A stretch of 64,000 nt of DNA. It comes from Prinia subflava. Lineage: Eukaryota; Chordata; Aves; Passeriformes; Cisticolidae. The notes below the pieces were generated by a model. It saw nothing but the letters and a program-made list of their open reading frames with translations, was not told the origin of the DNA and did not search any database. The translations under genes and the position numbers were made by a program. The stretch is taken from the NCBI RefSeq assembly GCF_021018805.1, contig NC_086258.1, positions 21,280,692-21,344,691 of the forward strand, given 5' to 3'. Position 1 is the first letter of the stretch, and every line of letters begins with the position of its first letter. Below are positions 12,001 to 23,085 of this stretch, in pieces.

Positions 12001-12765
12001 CTGAAAGCAGAGCTTGGGGCTTGGTGAGGGAGTGGTGGAGAGGTGACAACCTCTGCCCCACACAAGGCAGCAGTGGGAAGGATCCCTGGGTACCAGCAAT
12101 ATGAAATGTGAAACTATATATTTCCTTCACAAAAGGCAAGGGAAAAAAAAATCCCTGCCACCTGGAAAAAAATCCAGGTTTCCCACCTGGACAGAGTGGT
12201 AAGGAAGCCCAGGTTCAGAGCTGGTGAAATGAAAATGCAGTTCAGCCCCTCTGGGGTGGCTGTGGGGGCTGCTCAGGCACACCCACCCTGACATCCTTGG
12301 CACTTTCACATCCTGGAGGGTGATGGGGGAAATCTTGTGTGTGAAACTCACTGCCAAGGGCAAAAGCAAAGCCCCTGTGGAAGCCTCACCACCGTGGGAC
12401 ATTCCACAAGTTCCAACTTTGCAATTCAAGGCTTTCCAGATGGAGACAATATCATGGATTATGGAGGCAAACTTAAGGAAGGGCAACTTTAAAATAAAAT
12501 CTTCTAGGCTTGTGAGACAAATTTTACAGCAAATGGTAATGTCTCTCTGCTCCCTCTGATTTTTCTGGCAAGACGATGAAATGCAGTAAATAAATACATA
12601 AAAATAATGAGTCTTGCAGACCTTGCAGCATTCATTTTAATAGATGCTATTTAACTACACAGAGAATCACAGATATCTACCTTTCAAACGCTGGTTACAA
12701 AGATTGGGAAGGCTGCCAAGAAAATGGCTTTTATTTCCCCCCAATAGATATCAAAAAGAAACAAT
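12001..12765. other. Gene-free stretch beyond the distal poly(A) signal
   Basis: No gene is recognised. From about 12540 onwards the composition becomes AT-rich and repeat-poor, continuous with the proposed 3' UTR. A further minus-strand AATAAA (complement of 12730-12735) lies here and could be an alternative cleavage signal. Confidence 0.4.
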
Positions 12766-12783
12766 TTATATGTTGAAATTGCC

Positions 12784-12789
12784 TTTATT
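12784..12789 (-). promoter_or_regulatory. Candidate distal poly(A) signal
   Basis: The complement reads AATAAA followed by GGCAATTTCAACATATAAAT and then a T-rich stretch, the usual layout of a vertebrate cleavage site with a downstream U-rich element. It lies about 5.8 kb beyond the SHISA6 stop codon. It could equally end an unannotated non-coding RNA. Confidence 0.4.
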
Positions 12790-13251
12790 TTTTAATCCAT
12801 AAATAGTTGTTACTGACAAAAGTGGAAAAATCCTTAAGACTCTAAATTTTACTAAACTGATAATATTTTTGTTTACAGTACATACAGAATGTGCTTTTAC
12901 AGGTAAGTATAACAACAAGAATAATACAGAGAAAAACAGTCAAATACTGCTCATCTTGAAGCTTGTTTAATGGTTAACCAAGAGTCTGTGCAAAGTTACA
13001 GATACAAATGTACTTCCTCTTCAGTACTACTGTATAATAAACATGGAATCCATAAACTGGGCTAAAGCACAAAAATATCCACTTAACCCCTCTTAGGAAA
13101 TATTGTCCCCCAAACTAAAAATAGTACAGTAAGAAGTGTCTTTCTCAGAGCCAAGAAATTCTTGCTACAAAAATGTCTCAGGGGTTTGCAGGCGGGCGGG
13201 AGCGGCGGCGGAGCAGAGGGTCAGGGGGAGCGGCTCCTCCCGGCAGCGGGG

Positions 13252-13660
13252 TGGGATGGAGACATCCCGGGGTGGAGAGAGATCTCCAGGGATGGAGGGA
13301 GACCTCCTGGGATGGAGAGAGACCTCCTGGGATGGAGAGAGACCTCATGGGATGGAGAGAGACCTCCTGGGATGGCAAGAGATCTCCTGGGATGGAGAGA
13401 GACCTCCCAAGGTGGAGAGAGATCTCCTGGGATGGAGGGAGATCTCCCAAGGTGGAGAGAGACCTCCTGGGGTGGAGAGAGACCTTCTGGGATAGAGACC
13501 TCTTGGAATGGAGAGAGATTTCCTGGGATGGAGATCTCCTGGGATGGAGAGAGATGTCCTGGCAGGGACACTTCCCTGCAAGAAGACCTCTCAGGATGGA
13601 GATCTCCTTGCACAGAGACCTGTCAAGATGCAGATCTCCTGCCATGGAGACCTCCCAGAC
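13252..13660. repeat. 20-bp minisatellite
   Basis: A 20-bp unit with consensus GATGGAGAGAGACCTCCTGG is repeated about 12 times almost in perfect register from 13261 to 13500. Variants include GGTGGAGAGA and GATCTCCCAA. The array then decays to about 13660. The period is 2 modulo 3, so the array holds long frames on both strands in several phases, including one of 254 codons. These are artefacts. The plus strand is purine-rich. A GC-rich stretch (13190-13250) borders it. Confidence 0.95.
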
Positions 13661-14684
13661 ATCCGGTGGCCATGGAGGAGTCCCGGGGTGCCGGGAGCAG
13701 AGATCCCTTTCAGATTAACACCGATGCACTCGGACAACCCCGTCCAACTCTCCCCTCACCTCGGGGGAAGCCTGGTTGGCTTTTCCCAGCTGGGATTTGG
13801 GCTTGGGGAGGGCACCTCTCACCACTGAGAGAGCTGGGAACAGTCCCTTCTCCCCCCTGCCTGTGGACACACAGCACACGAGTGGCTGTTCCCCAGGGAG
13901 CAGCCCCAACACGGGCTTATTGCTAACAACACTCGCTAGGAAAATATTTAAGCCCCTTTCTCACACATTTCCCTCCTTTCACTCAGCTGAAATACACCTG
14001 AACACGAAATCTGTTCAAGCTAAAAGTATTTCAGCAGAGCCCCTCCTTCCAGATTAAGCAGTAAATCTGAAACTAAACTAAGACAAGCTATTTCTCCATG
14101 AGCTGAAGATGGCAAATTGATCACAAACAGAACACGTATTTCAAACACAATTAAAGTTACCATGTTTCATGGAGATTTTGTTTGTGGTGGTGGAAGAAGA
14201 TGAGGATGTCTTCCCAGCTACCAGGAGCTAAACATCTCTTACAAAAACCTGGTGCCAAGCTCCTGCAGATTCCTGGTGGGAATGCTTCTGGTGGAACAGA
14301 AATGTGCACGCGGGAAGCTCAGGTTCCTGGGAGCAGCTTTGCAGCCAGCCAGGCTCAGCAGACAGAAATTAAATCCAGGCCAGGGAAGGAGGGCTTACTC
14401 CTGGACAGCTGTCTGTGTCTCTTCCCACCCACCCCCATCCCCAAGTAACAGATCATCATTTATAAAAGGAACATTAAAACATTGAAAAATATTTCTTTTT
14501 TTTTTTTCCTTAAAACACGATTCACTGGCATTAGAAGGCTTTTTATGACAAAATTTCTGTTCCGTGTGGTGCTGTGTGTGGTTCATTAAAAATAGTTTCC
14601 CACGTTTCAAAGAATGATTCAACACAGTTTGGAAGCTTTGATTGGTACAGGGTCAGTCAGAACGTGTTGATTGCATTTTACAGT

Positions 14685-14735
14685 ATGTATGTGTATATGT
14701 ATATATTTGTATCTATATACACATACACAGAGAAT
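14685..14735. repeat. Short TA/TG microsatellite
   Basis: This is an imperfect mixture of GTAT, ATAT and ATACAC units with no associated gene. It lies inside the proposed 3' UTR. Confidence 0.75.
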
Positions 14736-17700
14736 TGTATAAAACCCAGTGCAGCCTTCCAGGATGTGCTGCTGCTCAGGGAAAGCAAATAATTATCAGC
14801 TTGTAGGAAATATAAACTTTTCTACATCCCCCTCCCCCAGTCCCTGCACATGCACTCTGGGACCTGGACACTCCCCAGGCGTCTGTTTGCACCTGTGGGT
14901 GGAGAAAATACAGACCAACACTTCAGAGTATATGAGATTAATCAAGGCAGGTTAAGGTTATATTTTACTGTACAAAGGAATGTGGCTGCTTCCCCCTTTT
15001 CTCCTGAGTGCAGGATGTTGTGGTGACTCAGAGGTGAGGAGAGGGAAGCAGGAAGGTCCCAGTGCAGGGAGCAGCATCCCTTGGAGCTGCTGCCTGCCAG
15101 GACCCTGACCAGGAGGAGAGCAGGAGGAACCTGGGCAATCCCAGCCCAGCCCTCTCGTTCTGGGCAGAGTGGATCGGGACACATCACACGCGATGTGTCA
15201 GGACAGTGACAAACAAGATTAACAAAAAACACTTTGCTGCTCTACAGTTTCTGCTGCGGGAGGGTCTCGAAGCCCTTCACAGGCGTTGTGGTCTAATCCC
15301 TCCATAGAATTGGGAATTCCCATTATTATCATCATGTGTGGACCATAGGGAACTGAAGTGCTGGGGACCAGGCTGTGGGCCATGACACTCGGTCCCAGAC
15401 CAAGTGTTCTTTCAGTGACAAGTTCTCAGAAGGGAGAATAAGAGGAAAAAAATGACCTAAGGACACCTGTGTGTGCTGAAATGCCACTGCTCCATTCACC
15501 AACCCATTCCAGCACACAGAGTGAGCTGTGGGAACACATGGTGCCCAGGTGGTATCCAGGGCACTGTTCCTTCCCAAGAAAATTTGCTGAAAATTTTCTG
15601 TGGTAGTGGCAGAGTCCCTGAAGAGATTTGGCCTAAAAAGGCTCCTTGTGGGACACATCTGCTTGAAACAGTTGAGTGGGTGGAAAAAAGACAAGGAAAT
15701 GAGGCTAAGATTTCTCTGGAGGATTCTTGCCCAGGTAAGACACGTCAGCAGAGGGCCTGTGATATTTGTTAGCCAGAACAGGAGAAGACACAGAGGTCAA
15801 ATAGCCCAGGCACAGCTTAGCATCAGCACGGGCCACTTAGAGTTTGAAAAATTTCCAAATTTGCATCTGGTCCAGCAATTTCTTAGTTCACAAATGGGAC
15901 ATTTAGATGAGGACTAGAGCTTGAGACACACAGCTATGGGCATGGAAAGAGAGGAGTGTTCACCTACCCACGGCCTCCCACCGTCACCTCTTCTCCAGCG
16001 CTGCTACCACAGCTCCTGGAGGCTCTAGAGTGCACTCTGCTCCCCCGCAGCATTCAGATCTCCCCAGCTTTGCCCGGGCCAGGAGAGAGTGGAAGAGCCC
16101 CAGAACCTCAGCAGGGGCTGCCTCCCCATCAGCCGTGAGAGTTTCTCTTCTCTTCACACGAGTCCCACACCCCGGCCTGTGGGAAGGCCAGCAAGGGCAA
16201 TGTTTTCACAGGGATTGTCTTCTGGGAGGAAAAATCCAGGGACTGAGCCGAGGAGCTTGGAGGTAGTCAGGGGAGAGTAGTGTCCATCAAGGGAGGGGGC
16301 AGCAGATGAGGTGTGAGCCCCTTCTCTCTCATCCCTCCCGTGCCATGAACTGCCACCCTGATCCACAGACAGTTCTGGTTGTTGCCCAGAGTGATTTTGC
16401 CCAAGGCTGCAGGATCTGCCCCTGGAGGCTGTTATTTGTTTACTCCCTCCCAGTTCAGTTTCTGTCAAACAAAGCCCCAGTAACCTCTCACTGATGGAGC
16501 TCTTCTCAGCACAGTCTCCATCAGATGGGGCAGGATAAAGCTCTGGAAATAGGACCAGCTCCAGGGCAGTCTGGGAAAGAGAAAGGCCACCTGGACATCC
16601 CACCGAGGCCCACCTGTAAGTCCCACTGGGGTAAGGACACGTGCTCCTCCTGCCTACCCTGCACCAGAAAAACCTGGTGCTGCACCAAAGCCTCCACAGG
16701 AGACTCATGCTCACGCCCTGCCATCCTTGTTTGCTACAGGACTTGACACATTTGGGCTGGGAATGTCATTAAGGCCAGGAGGTGGGAGGTATTTGAGGGG
16801 AGGGAGGAGGGCAGAGCACAGTTCAGTGAAGCCTAATGGAGAGCCATATAGGAAAAGAGTCGGTGTGGGAGCGTGGCACACGAAGAGAGGTGCACAGGGA
16901 TGTGCTCACAGCCTGCAGTCAGTCATCGTCGCACCCCGAGGAGGGAGCGTGCCTGCCAGGACCCACCAGGTGTGTGTGTGTGTGTGCTGGGGCCTCGGGA
17001 GCACACCCAGGACAGTGTCCAGCACCCACAACTCCTGCACCAGGTCTGGCTGCCCTTCAGACCCTCTGAGATCCTTTCCTGTGTGTTCCGGTGGAAGTCA
17101 GTTCTACAGAATTTGGTAGGAGCGCAAATCAAAGGGGGCAAAAAAAAGGAGAAAAAAACCCCACCCCAAATCTAACAAAAAAACCAAAGCAAAGCCCAAT
17201 CTGTCTGGAAAGCCAAAGGTGAAACCCTCGCAAATTCTGGACCCACGAGTCTATGTTTTAAAGATTTTACAAATATACAGTATCTAATTAGCGTTATATC
17301 TGATATACAACATGCCCATTAATTATAATTATGCTGGATATATAATTTATATGCATGAAATGTAACTGTCTTCATGGTTAGGATCGGGACTCAGTGGAAT
17401 TGGAATTTGGAAGGTTTTCTTGGGAGGCCATTGCAGGGAGAGAAGACCACGGCAAGCTACCGACCTGCTTTTCGGTAAACAGACACCCTCAGCTTTGTGC
17501 CTCTGCTAAGGACTAGAAAAAGATTTGCTACATGTGGAGTTGTAGGCTGTAAATGGGAGGAGAAAATGTTCAGAAACAGGGGAACTGGGCCATGGAAAAT
17601 GCTATCAGGAAAAGAAACTTCTGGGGAGAAACCATGACAGGTGTGGCAGCCTTGCCTCGCAGGGGTCTCGGTGGGGTCAGGACCTCCCCCAGCACAGGGC

Positions 17701-17966
17701 AGCAGTGTGGAGCTGAAAGGGCTCTGGTGCTTTAGGTTCAGCAGTGGCAAGAAGCTGGAGGAAGAGAAACCCTCTTCCTCCTTCCTATTTACATGTTGGA
17801 GACACCAAGATACTAGAATGAGTGGAGAAAAGGGTCTAACAAGCATTTCAGCATATTTGTGCTTATTGAACACATCAACCCCACTACTTCCTACACTGAG
17901 AGAGCAGGCGATTTGTAGGCACTAGTATGTTTTTATCTTATGAGTATATTTAGTATAAACTAAAAC

Positions 17967-17972
17967 TTTATT
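17967..17972 (-). promoter_or_regulatory. Candidate proximal poly(A) signal
   Basis: The complement reads AATAAA about 590 nt past the SHISA6 stop codon, followed by AT-rich sequence. If used, it would give a short 3' UTR. The downstream GU/U-rich element is weak by eye. Confidence 0.35.
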
Positions 17973-18564
17973 TCTCAGCCAGGCTATTCTTGTCCCTAGA
18001 TCTGCCAGTCCCATAGGAAAGTCTGCCCTTGAATTTGCTCCAAGGACAAGAGACAAGGAACAGATGTGTAGGTGCTGGCGGGTGTGGAGCAGCCTGGGCC
18101 TGACCCCAGCAGCCAGAATCTCCCTACTTGCTACAGAAATGTCAAACATGAGGACCAAGAACGAGACCCCTTCCTTCCAGGATTGGGGGGGGCTTAATTT
18201 CCTCCTCTCTGTCTCAGGCTGCTTCTCCTTGGAGCAACTGAAAAGTCCTGATTTCATGGAAACTATGGGATAATGCAGGTGAGCCCTTGGAAGGAGCCAT
18301 CGGTTACTATGGCTTTCTTTGACAGAAACTGATGCACATCTGGAAATTCCCTCTGTTACCCCTTGCTAGTGTCTGACTGCTGCTTCAGCTCTTCCTGTGT
18401 CACTGATGAAAGGGTGGCTCTAAAAACAACGTGGGTGGGACTGTCAGAGAAGTCTTTGCAGACACCGAGTCAGTAGAGGTTATCTTGGCCTATAAGGCCA
18501 CGGCAGAACGGGGTGCTGTGGCCACCCCAGTCCTTAAGGAGTATCTACAATGCACTGGGTCGTG

Positions 18565-19115
18565 TCAAACAGTCACCTCGGTTTTGCTGGCGGTGCGGTA
18601 GTGGTGGTGGTGGCCGGGGATGTAATGCAGCTGTTCCACCGTGTTGTGCCGGCGCGAGGCGAACGCTTGGCGCTTGGCCGAGGTCGGGTTCATACTCAAG
18701 GTATTGTACAAGTTATTTGAGGCACTGGGATGGGAGTGCATTTTGGACATCCTGTAGCGATCCAAGACCGGTGTTGACACAAAGACATCCGTGTGTGACA
18801 ATGCCCTGGACATGGACTGCTCGGGGTACCCCGAGCGCTCCGGGGACAGCAGCGGGTCCTGGGAGTGCAGGCGCTCTGCCGACAGCAGCTGCTCGTCCGA
18901 GAGGATCCGTTCGTAGGACATGCTGAACTCCTCGGGCATGATCCTCTCGGGGGACAACACTCTGTCCTGGGACATGGCCCTGATGGGGCGGCGAGGCCTG
19001 TCCCGGTGGTTGCTCTGCTGGGACATTTTGATGACGTTGATGGGCAGCGTGCCCCGGGCTGCCAGGTCGGGCAGGTGTCTCCTCCTCATGTAGTACTCAT
19101 CAGCCTCTTTGTCAG
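18565..19115 (-). CDS. SHISA6: SHISA6 terminal coding exon (cytoplasmic tail, PDZ ligand)
   Basis: This is the last coding exon of Shisa family member 6, a single-pass membrane protein of excitatory synapses. It associates with AMPA receptors and is anchored by PSD-95-type PDZ proteins. The exon supplies 2 nt of a split Thr codon, 182 codons and the stop (complement of 18565-18567). Visible in order are an Asp/Glu-rich start leading to a YYMRRRH segment, a basic RPRRPIR patch (about residues 39-45), ten hexapeptide repeats (47-106), a TDVFVSTPVLDRYRMSKMH block (108-126), a second conserved block FASRRHNTVEQLHYIPGH (151-168), a four-His run (168-171) and the C-terminal type I PDZ ligand EVTV. 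The acceptor is CACAG with a pyrimidine tract and a CCTAACC branch-point-like sequence (complement of 19137-19143). SHISA7 and SHISA9 share the EVTV end, but the combined sequence matches SHISA6 as I recall it. Confidence 0.95.
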
Positions 19116-22100
19116 CTGTGGGAAGGGACAGGGAGAGGTTAGGAGTGTCAGGGTGCTGTCCCAGGGGGGCAAAGGGGCTGTGCAGAGCACACAGCCCCGG
19201 AGCTGCCTCCTGGTGGCACCCCAGGGACCGCCTGCCACAGGCATGGACAGCCCTGGGTGGGTGGTGCCACCAAGGGCTTGTGGCAGACAGAGGGGAATGA
19301 AATGCATGGGGACAGTGGAATTCCCTGGGCAGTGCATCCCACACTCCTCCATGTGCTGTGGAGACCAGACCCTGCTACCACATGATTTATATGAGAGTTA
19401 TGGGGAAATTCCCAAATGTCACCTTCAGGGGAAAGAACAGGGCAGGTGACATGAGCAGGCCAAGCCCCCTTGGAGGGCATGCACCTCTCACCTCTGGCCT
19501 CAGACGTGGGTATTCCCTGGAGCCCATGAGTGACCTCATCACATTTTAATTACCACATTTAAATATTTGTAACTGTGATCACAAAACAGGTTTGGTGATC
19601 ATGGGGTGGTCTCTGAGACACTGAATCACCTGCCTAAGATTTCATTTCCCATTTTTATATTAAAAATATAATAATTTATAAACCCTTGATTGATATAATA
19701 GAATTTATCCCATGGAATGTTTTTGCTCAGTTTACTGCTCCCGCATCTTGAATGATCTATCTGTTGCTGAAATGCAATGAAACACACCCCACATGCACTC
19801 TCACCATCTTTTTTGGCTTTGAGAGAAACTCTGCAATCTCAGAGAGGATTGGCTACTGCAGCTGTATCGTGATAGATCACTGGAATCCTACAGCAGCTGC
19901 CATGGCCTGATTCAACTAACCAGTAATTCAAAGAAGCAACTCCAAAGCTGTTTCAGATTTTTAAGAAAACAACAACAGAAGCACAAAAACTTTCTGGTTA
20001 ACCCCTCTGATGTTCACATGCTGTGAACTGGGGCACTGGGATCACTTACCTGGAAGGAGGCTTGGCAGTCCTCGGGCAGCCTGAGGTGCCCTGATGTGTC
20101 TGTGGCTGCAAAGCCCAGAGTGTCCATCCCTCCCCAAAATTCCACTGTCACAAGGGGGAGAGCACAGCTCTGGCCTCCGTGGGTCAGCGGATGGAGTCAC
20201 ATTTAATGCCCCACACTGATCATCCCTGTGAGCCTTCTCCCTCATTTCTCTGTCTGAGATGTTCTCCTGATGTGGCCAAAAGCCTCCTCCTCCCTTTCTG
20301 GCTCATCAGTGACCTCAAAGCCCCTCAGAGTGAGACCCATCCTGGCAGGAGCCCTCCCCTCCTGGGAGAAGGCAGGAGTGGGGTGCAGGAAGGGGATCCC
20401 TCATGCAGATATAAAGGAAATTTATCCACCTTACAGAAGAAACGAGGCTTTTTGCAAAGTAACCTCATAGGAAGAGCTTGGCAGGGAGCCCCCAGAGCTG
20501 GACACACACACTGGACCCAGGATGGACTTTCCCTCCCAGGTCTGAGGCAAGTGCTGATGGGCAAACACATCCCCTCCTGCACATCCTTAGCCAGCTCCTG
20601 GGACTGGCACAGAATTCCTTTGCAAAGTCATTTGCTTGCAAGACAGACATGATGAAGATATATGATAATAAAGAGGAACTTGGTTTGTTTTCTCAGCTCC
20701 AGTATTTCAGTCCATGGCGGGTGATGTAAGGTGGGAGAATATCAGATGGTGCAAGAGGAAAATTTTCCATGCATGGAGATTCTGAGGCAGTTAGAGTGAC
20801 AAAAAGGGCAAAGCTCTGTTGCAGATCAGTTGGGGTGATCATGGGGCAGGTGAGGTAGGTGCTGCCTCTTCCTGTAGGTCTTCCACAGGCCTGGTTGTTA
20901 AATGATGGTGGAAATTCCCTCTTTCTTCTACACAGCCATCAAGCTGTAGGTTTTATGCACCACACTGGCTGGGAGTTGAAGACAACTTGGCTGCTTGTCC
21001 CGTGAGCCAGAGCTCCTGTGGTGGGTGCTGACAGCATCCCAGAGCTCTGCTCACACGGCACCAGCTCAAGCCAAACTCTGCAGAGCTGTCACCACCCTGT
21101 GCTGGGCCCTCACTTACATCCTCAGCCCCTCTCCCACACCTTCCCTGCACTGCTCCCAGGCCCCTGTGCACAGCCCAGAGCCGTGGGGAGGTGGGGCTGG
21201 TTCCCTGTCTCACATCCAGGAGCAGGAGCTGAGAACATCTGTGCCACCAGTGCTGATGCCAGCCCCTTCCTCGCACACCCCCAAGGCGTGAGGTCACCCC
21301 CAGCTCCCTGTGCTTGCTTCCTGCCTGTGGGATCTGCTCTCCAGAGCACACACGGCAGGAATGAGTCTTTATCTTTCGCCATCCAACGCTTCTTGGAAGG
21401 ATGTCTCACTGGAAATGTCAGGCAGCAGCTCTCACGGCCTCGAGCTCTCCTGTCTTTAAAATCACCTTCCAGGAAGCCTGAGGGCGGGGGAAATTCCATA
21501 TGGCCCCAGGAACCGCAGGCATTTCCATTCTATATTTTGGCCACAGCTAGAAATGCCACGCTGGGCGTGCACAGGCTCGGCAGCGATGCTGGAGGCTGGC
21601 TGCAGAATGGGAATGAAGCAATTAGCACTCTGGCACTTGGCCCCTGCTCTGGATGAGAGGAGCTCCACCGGATTTGCCCAAGTGACTCTAAATAGATGTA
21701 ATTAAAGCACAGAACATCCCAAATGGAGATGTGCTTGGATGCTCACACCTGGCTCTGGTAATTGCCAGCAGGAGCTAAACCAGCTTATGTGAGGTTTACC
21801 GCTCTGAGGCTGCTAGAGAGGTGGCACAATCGGCTGACTGGAAGAGGGTTGAAGTTGTTCCTTAGATTAAAAATGCAGCATGCTGTACACTTTAAAATGT
21901 TTGGTCCATTAGGAGCATAAAAAAATACCTTTTCCTCCCCTCTTCCACCCTGTGAGCCTTGTACAGGTCTGTACAGCCTTTTGCTGGCCATGGCTAAACC
22001 TTTCAGGGAGCTGATTTAATTTCAAGGATGCTCCTAAGCTCACTCAGGCCATGCCCATAGTGATGCTGAGGAGGAAGAACATTTCCAGGTGTGGAAAAAC

Positions 22101-22439
22101 TTCTCATCTCCACCTCAGCAGAGTCAGGAGAGGTGGAACAGCCGTGTGTCACACCCAACAAGCTGCTCCAGGCAGCACCAGACAGACATTTTCCAGGCTG
22201 TTGGCTCTGAGGGAGTGTCAGCCTGAGCCAGGGATGGGGAACAGAGCCTGACAGGAATGTGCTGCATCATACACGTGCCCTGTGCCAAGGGAGAGCTCAG
22301 CACGGCGCTAGAACTGCTCAATTCCTGCACCCAGGGGCAGCAGAGAAACAAATCCAGCCCCAGGCTTGGGAGAGTGGAGCTCCAGGAGCTTTGCCCACCA
22401 GGTGAGGGTGGGAAATGCCAAAACCAAAGTTGCTCTGGG

Positions 22440-22560
22440 AACTGAAATCTTGGGATCGTAAAATGGTTTGGGTTGGAAGAATCTTAAAGATGATTACGGG
22501 ACACCTTCCAGGCTGATTCATGTCACCCTCACCACACCAGCACCGTCCCTCAGACAGCTG
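22440..22560 (-). mobile_element. CR1 LINE 3' end, short fragment
   Basis: The stretch 'cttgggatcgtaaaatggtt' then 'tgggttggaagaatcttaaa' is the complement of a diverged CR1 terminus. It is followed by a shortened body with 'gggacaccttccaggctg'. The element is truncated and old. Confidence 0.65.
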
Positions 22561-22989
22561 GGATGTAATAACCCTGCTCCTTATCTCATCATTGATGCTC
22601 ACATGAGAATGGACATTCACCATTTTAACCAAAATAAAACTCCAATCCAGTGGGTTTCTCCATCAAGGACGTGCTTAAAATTTTTTTTAAAAAGTGTCCT
22701 AAGAGGATTCCAAGAGAGCAGAAATTGTGAGCAGACAAAAAAGAATCACTGGTGTATTGTTTGACAGGGTTTTTTCTATTTTTGAATCAATCCCATACTT
22801 CTGGGTCTTTCCTTGTGTTTTCAAACATTTGGAACTGGAATTACTGGGAATTACGCTTTCTGCACAATTTCTAGGCTTTTTTCATTGGTTTTGGTTGGGA
22901 TTTTCCTGCTCTTTCTTTCCTCCTTTGGCAGTTTCTAGAACATCAGTCAGGGCTAGTCTCACCAAACTCCAGGAATGTTTGGGTGCTTC

Positions 22990-23085
22990 AACTGCCTTGG
23001 CTTCAGACAGCTTTTTTTTTTTTTTTTTTTCCCTCAGACAACTTTTTTTGGTGTTTTTTGTTGTTATGTTTTGGGTTTTTTTCTC
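22990..23085. repeat. T-rich low-complexity tract
   Basis: This contains a run of about 20 T followed by TTTTTTTGG and TGTTTTTTG blocks. It is A-rich in the direction of SHISA6 transcription. No retroposed gene is attached. Confidence 0.8.

Larger units (their letters stand above)
12766..18564 (-). other. SHISA6: Proposed long SHISA6 3' UTR
   Basis: Downstream of the SHISA6 stop codon (minus strand) there is no other recognisable gene and little mobile DNA for 5.8 kb. Several AT-rich, repeat-free blocks occur at 17250-17420, 14460-14760 and 12560-13160. At the far end an AATAAA signal is followed about 20 nt later by a plausible cleavage zone near 12766. Neuronal synaptic genes often carry multi-kilobase 3' UTRs, which is consistent but not proof. 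The mRNA may instead end at the proximal signal near 17967, leaving the rest intergenic. A 20-bp minisatellite interrupts the region. Confidence 0.4.

Noticed and set aside
1..12600. Search for the first exons of DNAH9, the expected neighbour downstream of SHISA6 in vertebrates
   Set aside because: No frame resembling a dynein heavy-chain N terminus was found; it may lie beyond position 1.
12900..12912. CAGGTAAGT splice-donor-like site on the plus strand
   Set aside because: No open coding sequence precedes it and it lies antisense to the proposed SHISA6 3' UTR.
13162..13926. 254-codon plus-strand frame and overlapping frames on both strands
   Set aside because: Produced by the 20-bp minisatellite, whose period leaves several phases open. 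There is no domain outside the repeat.
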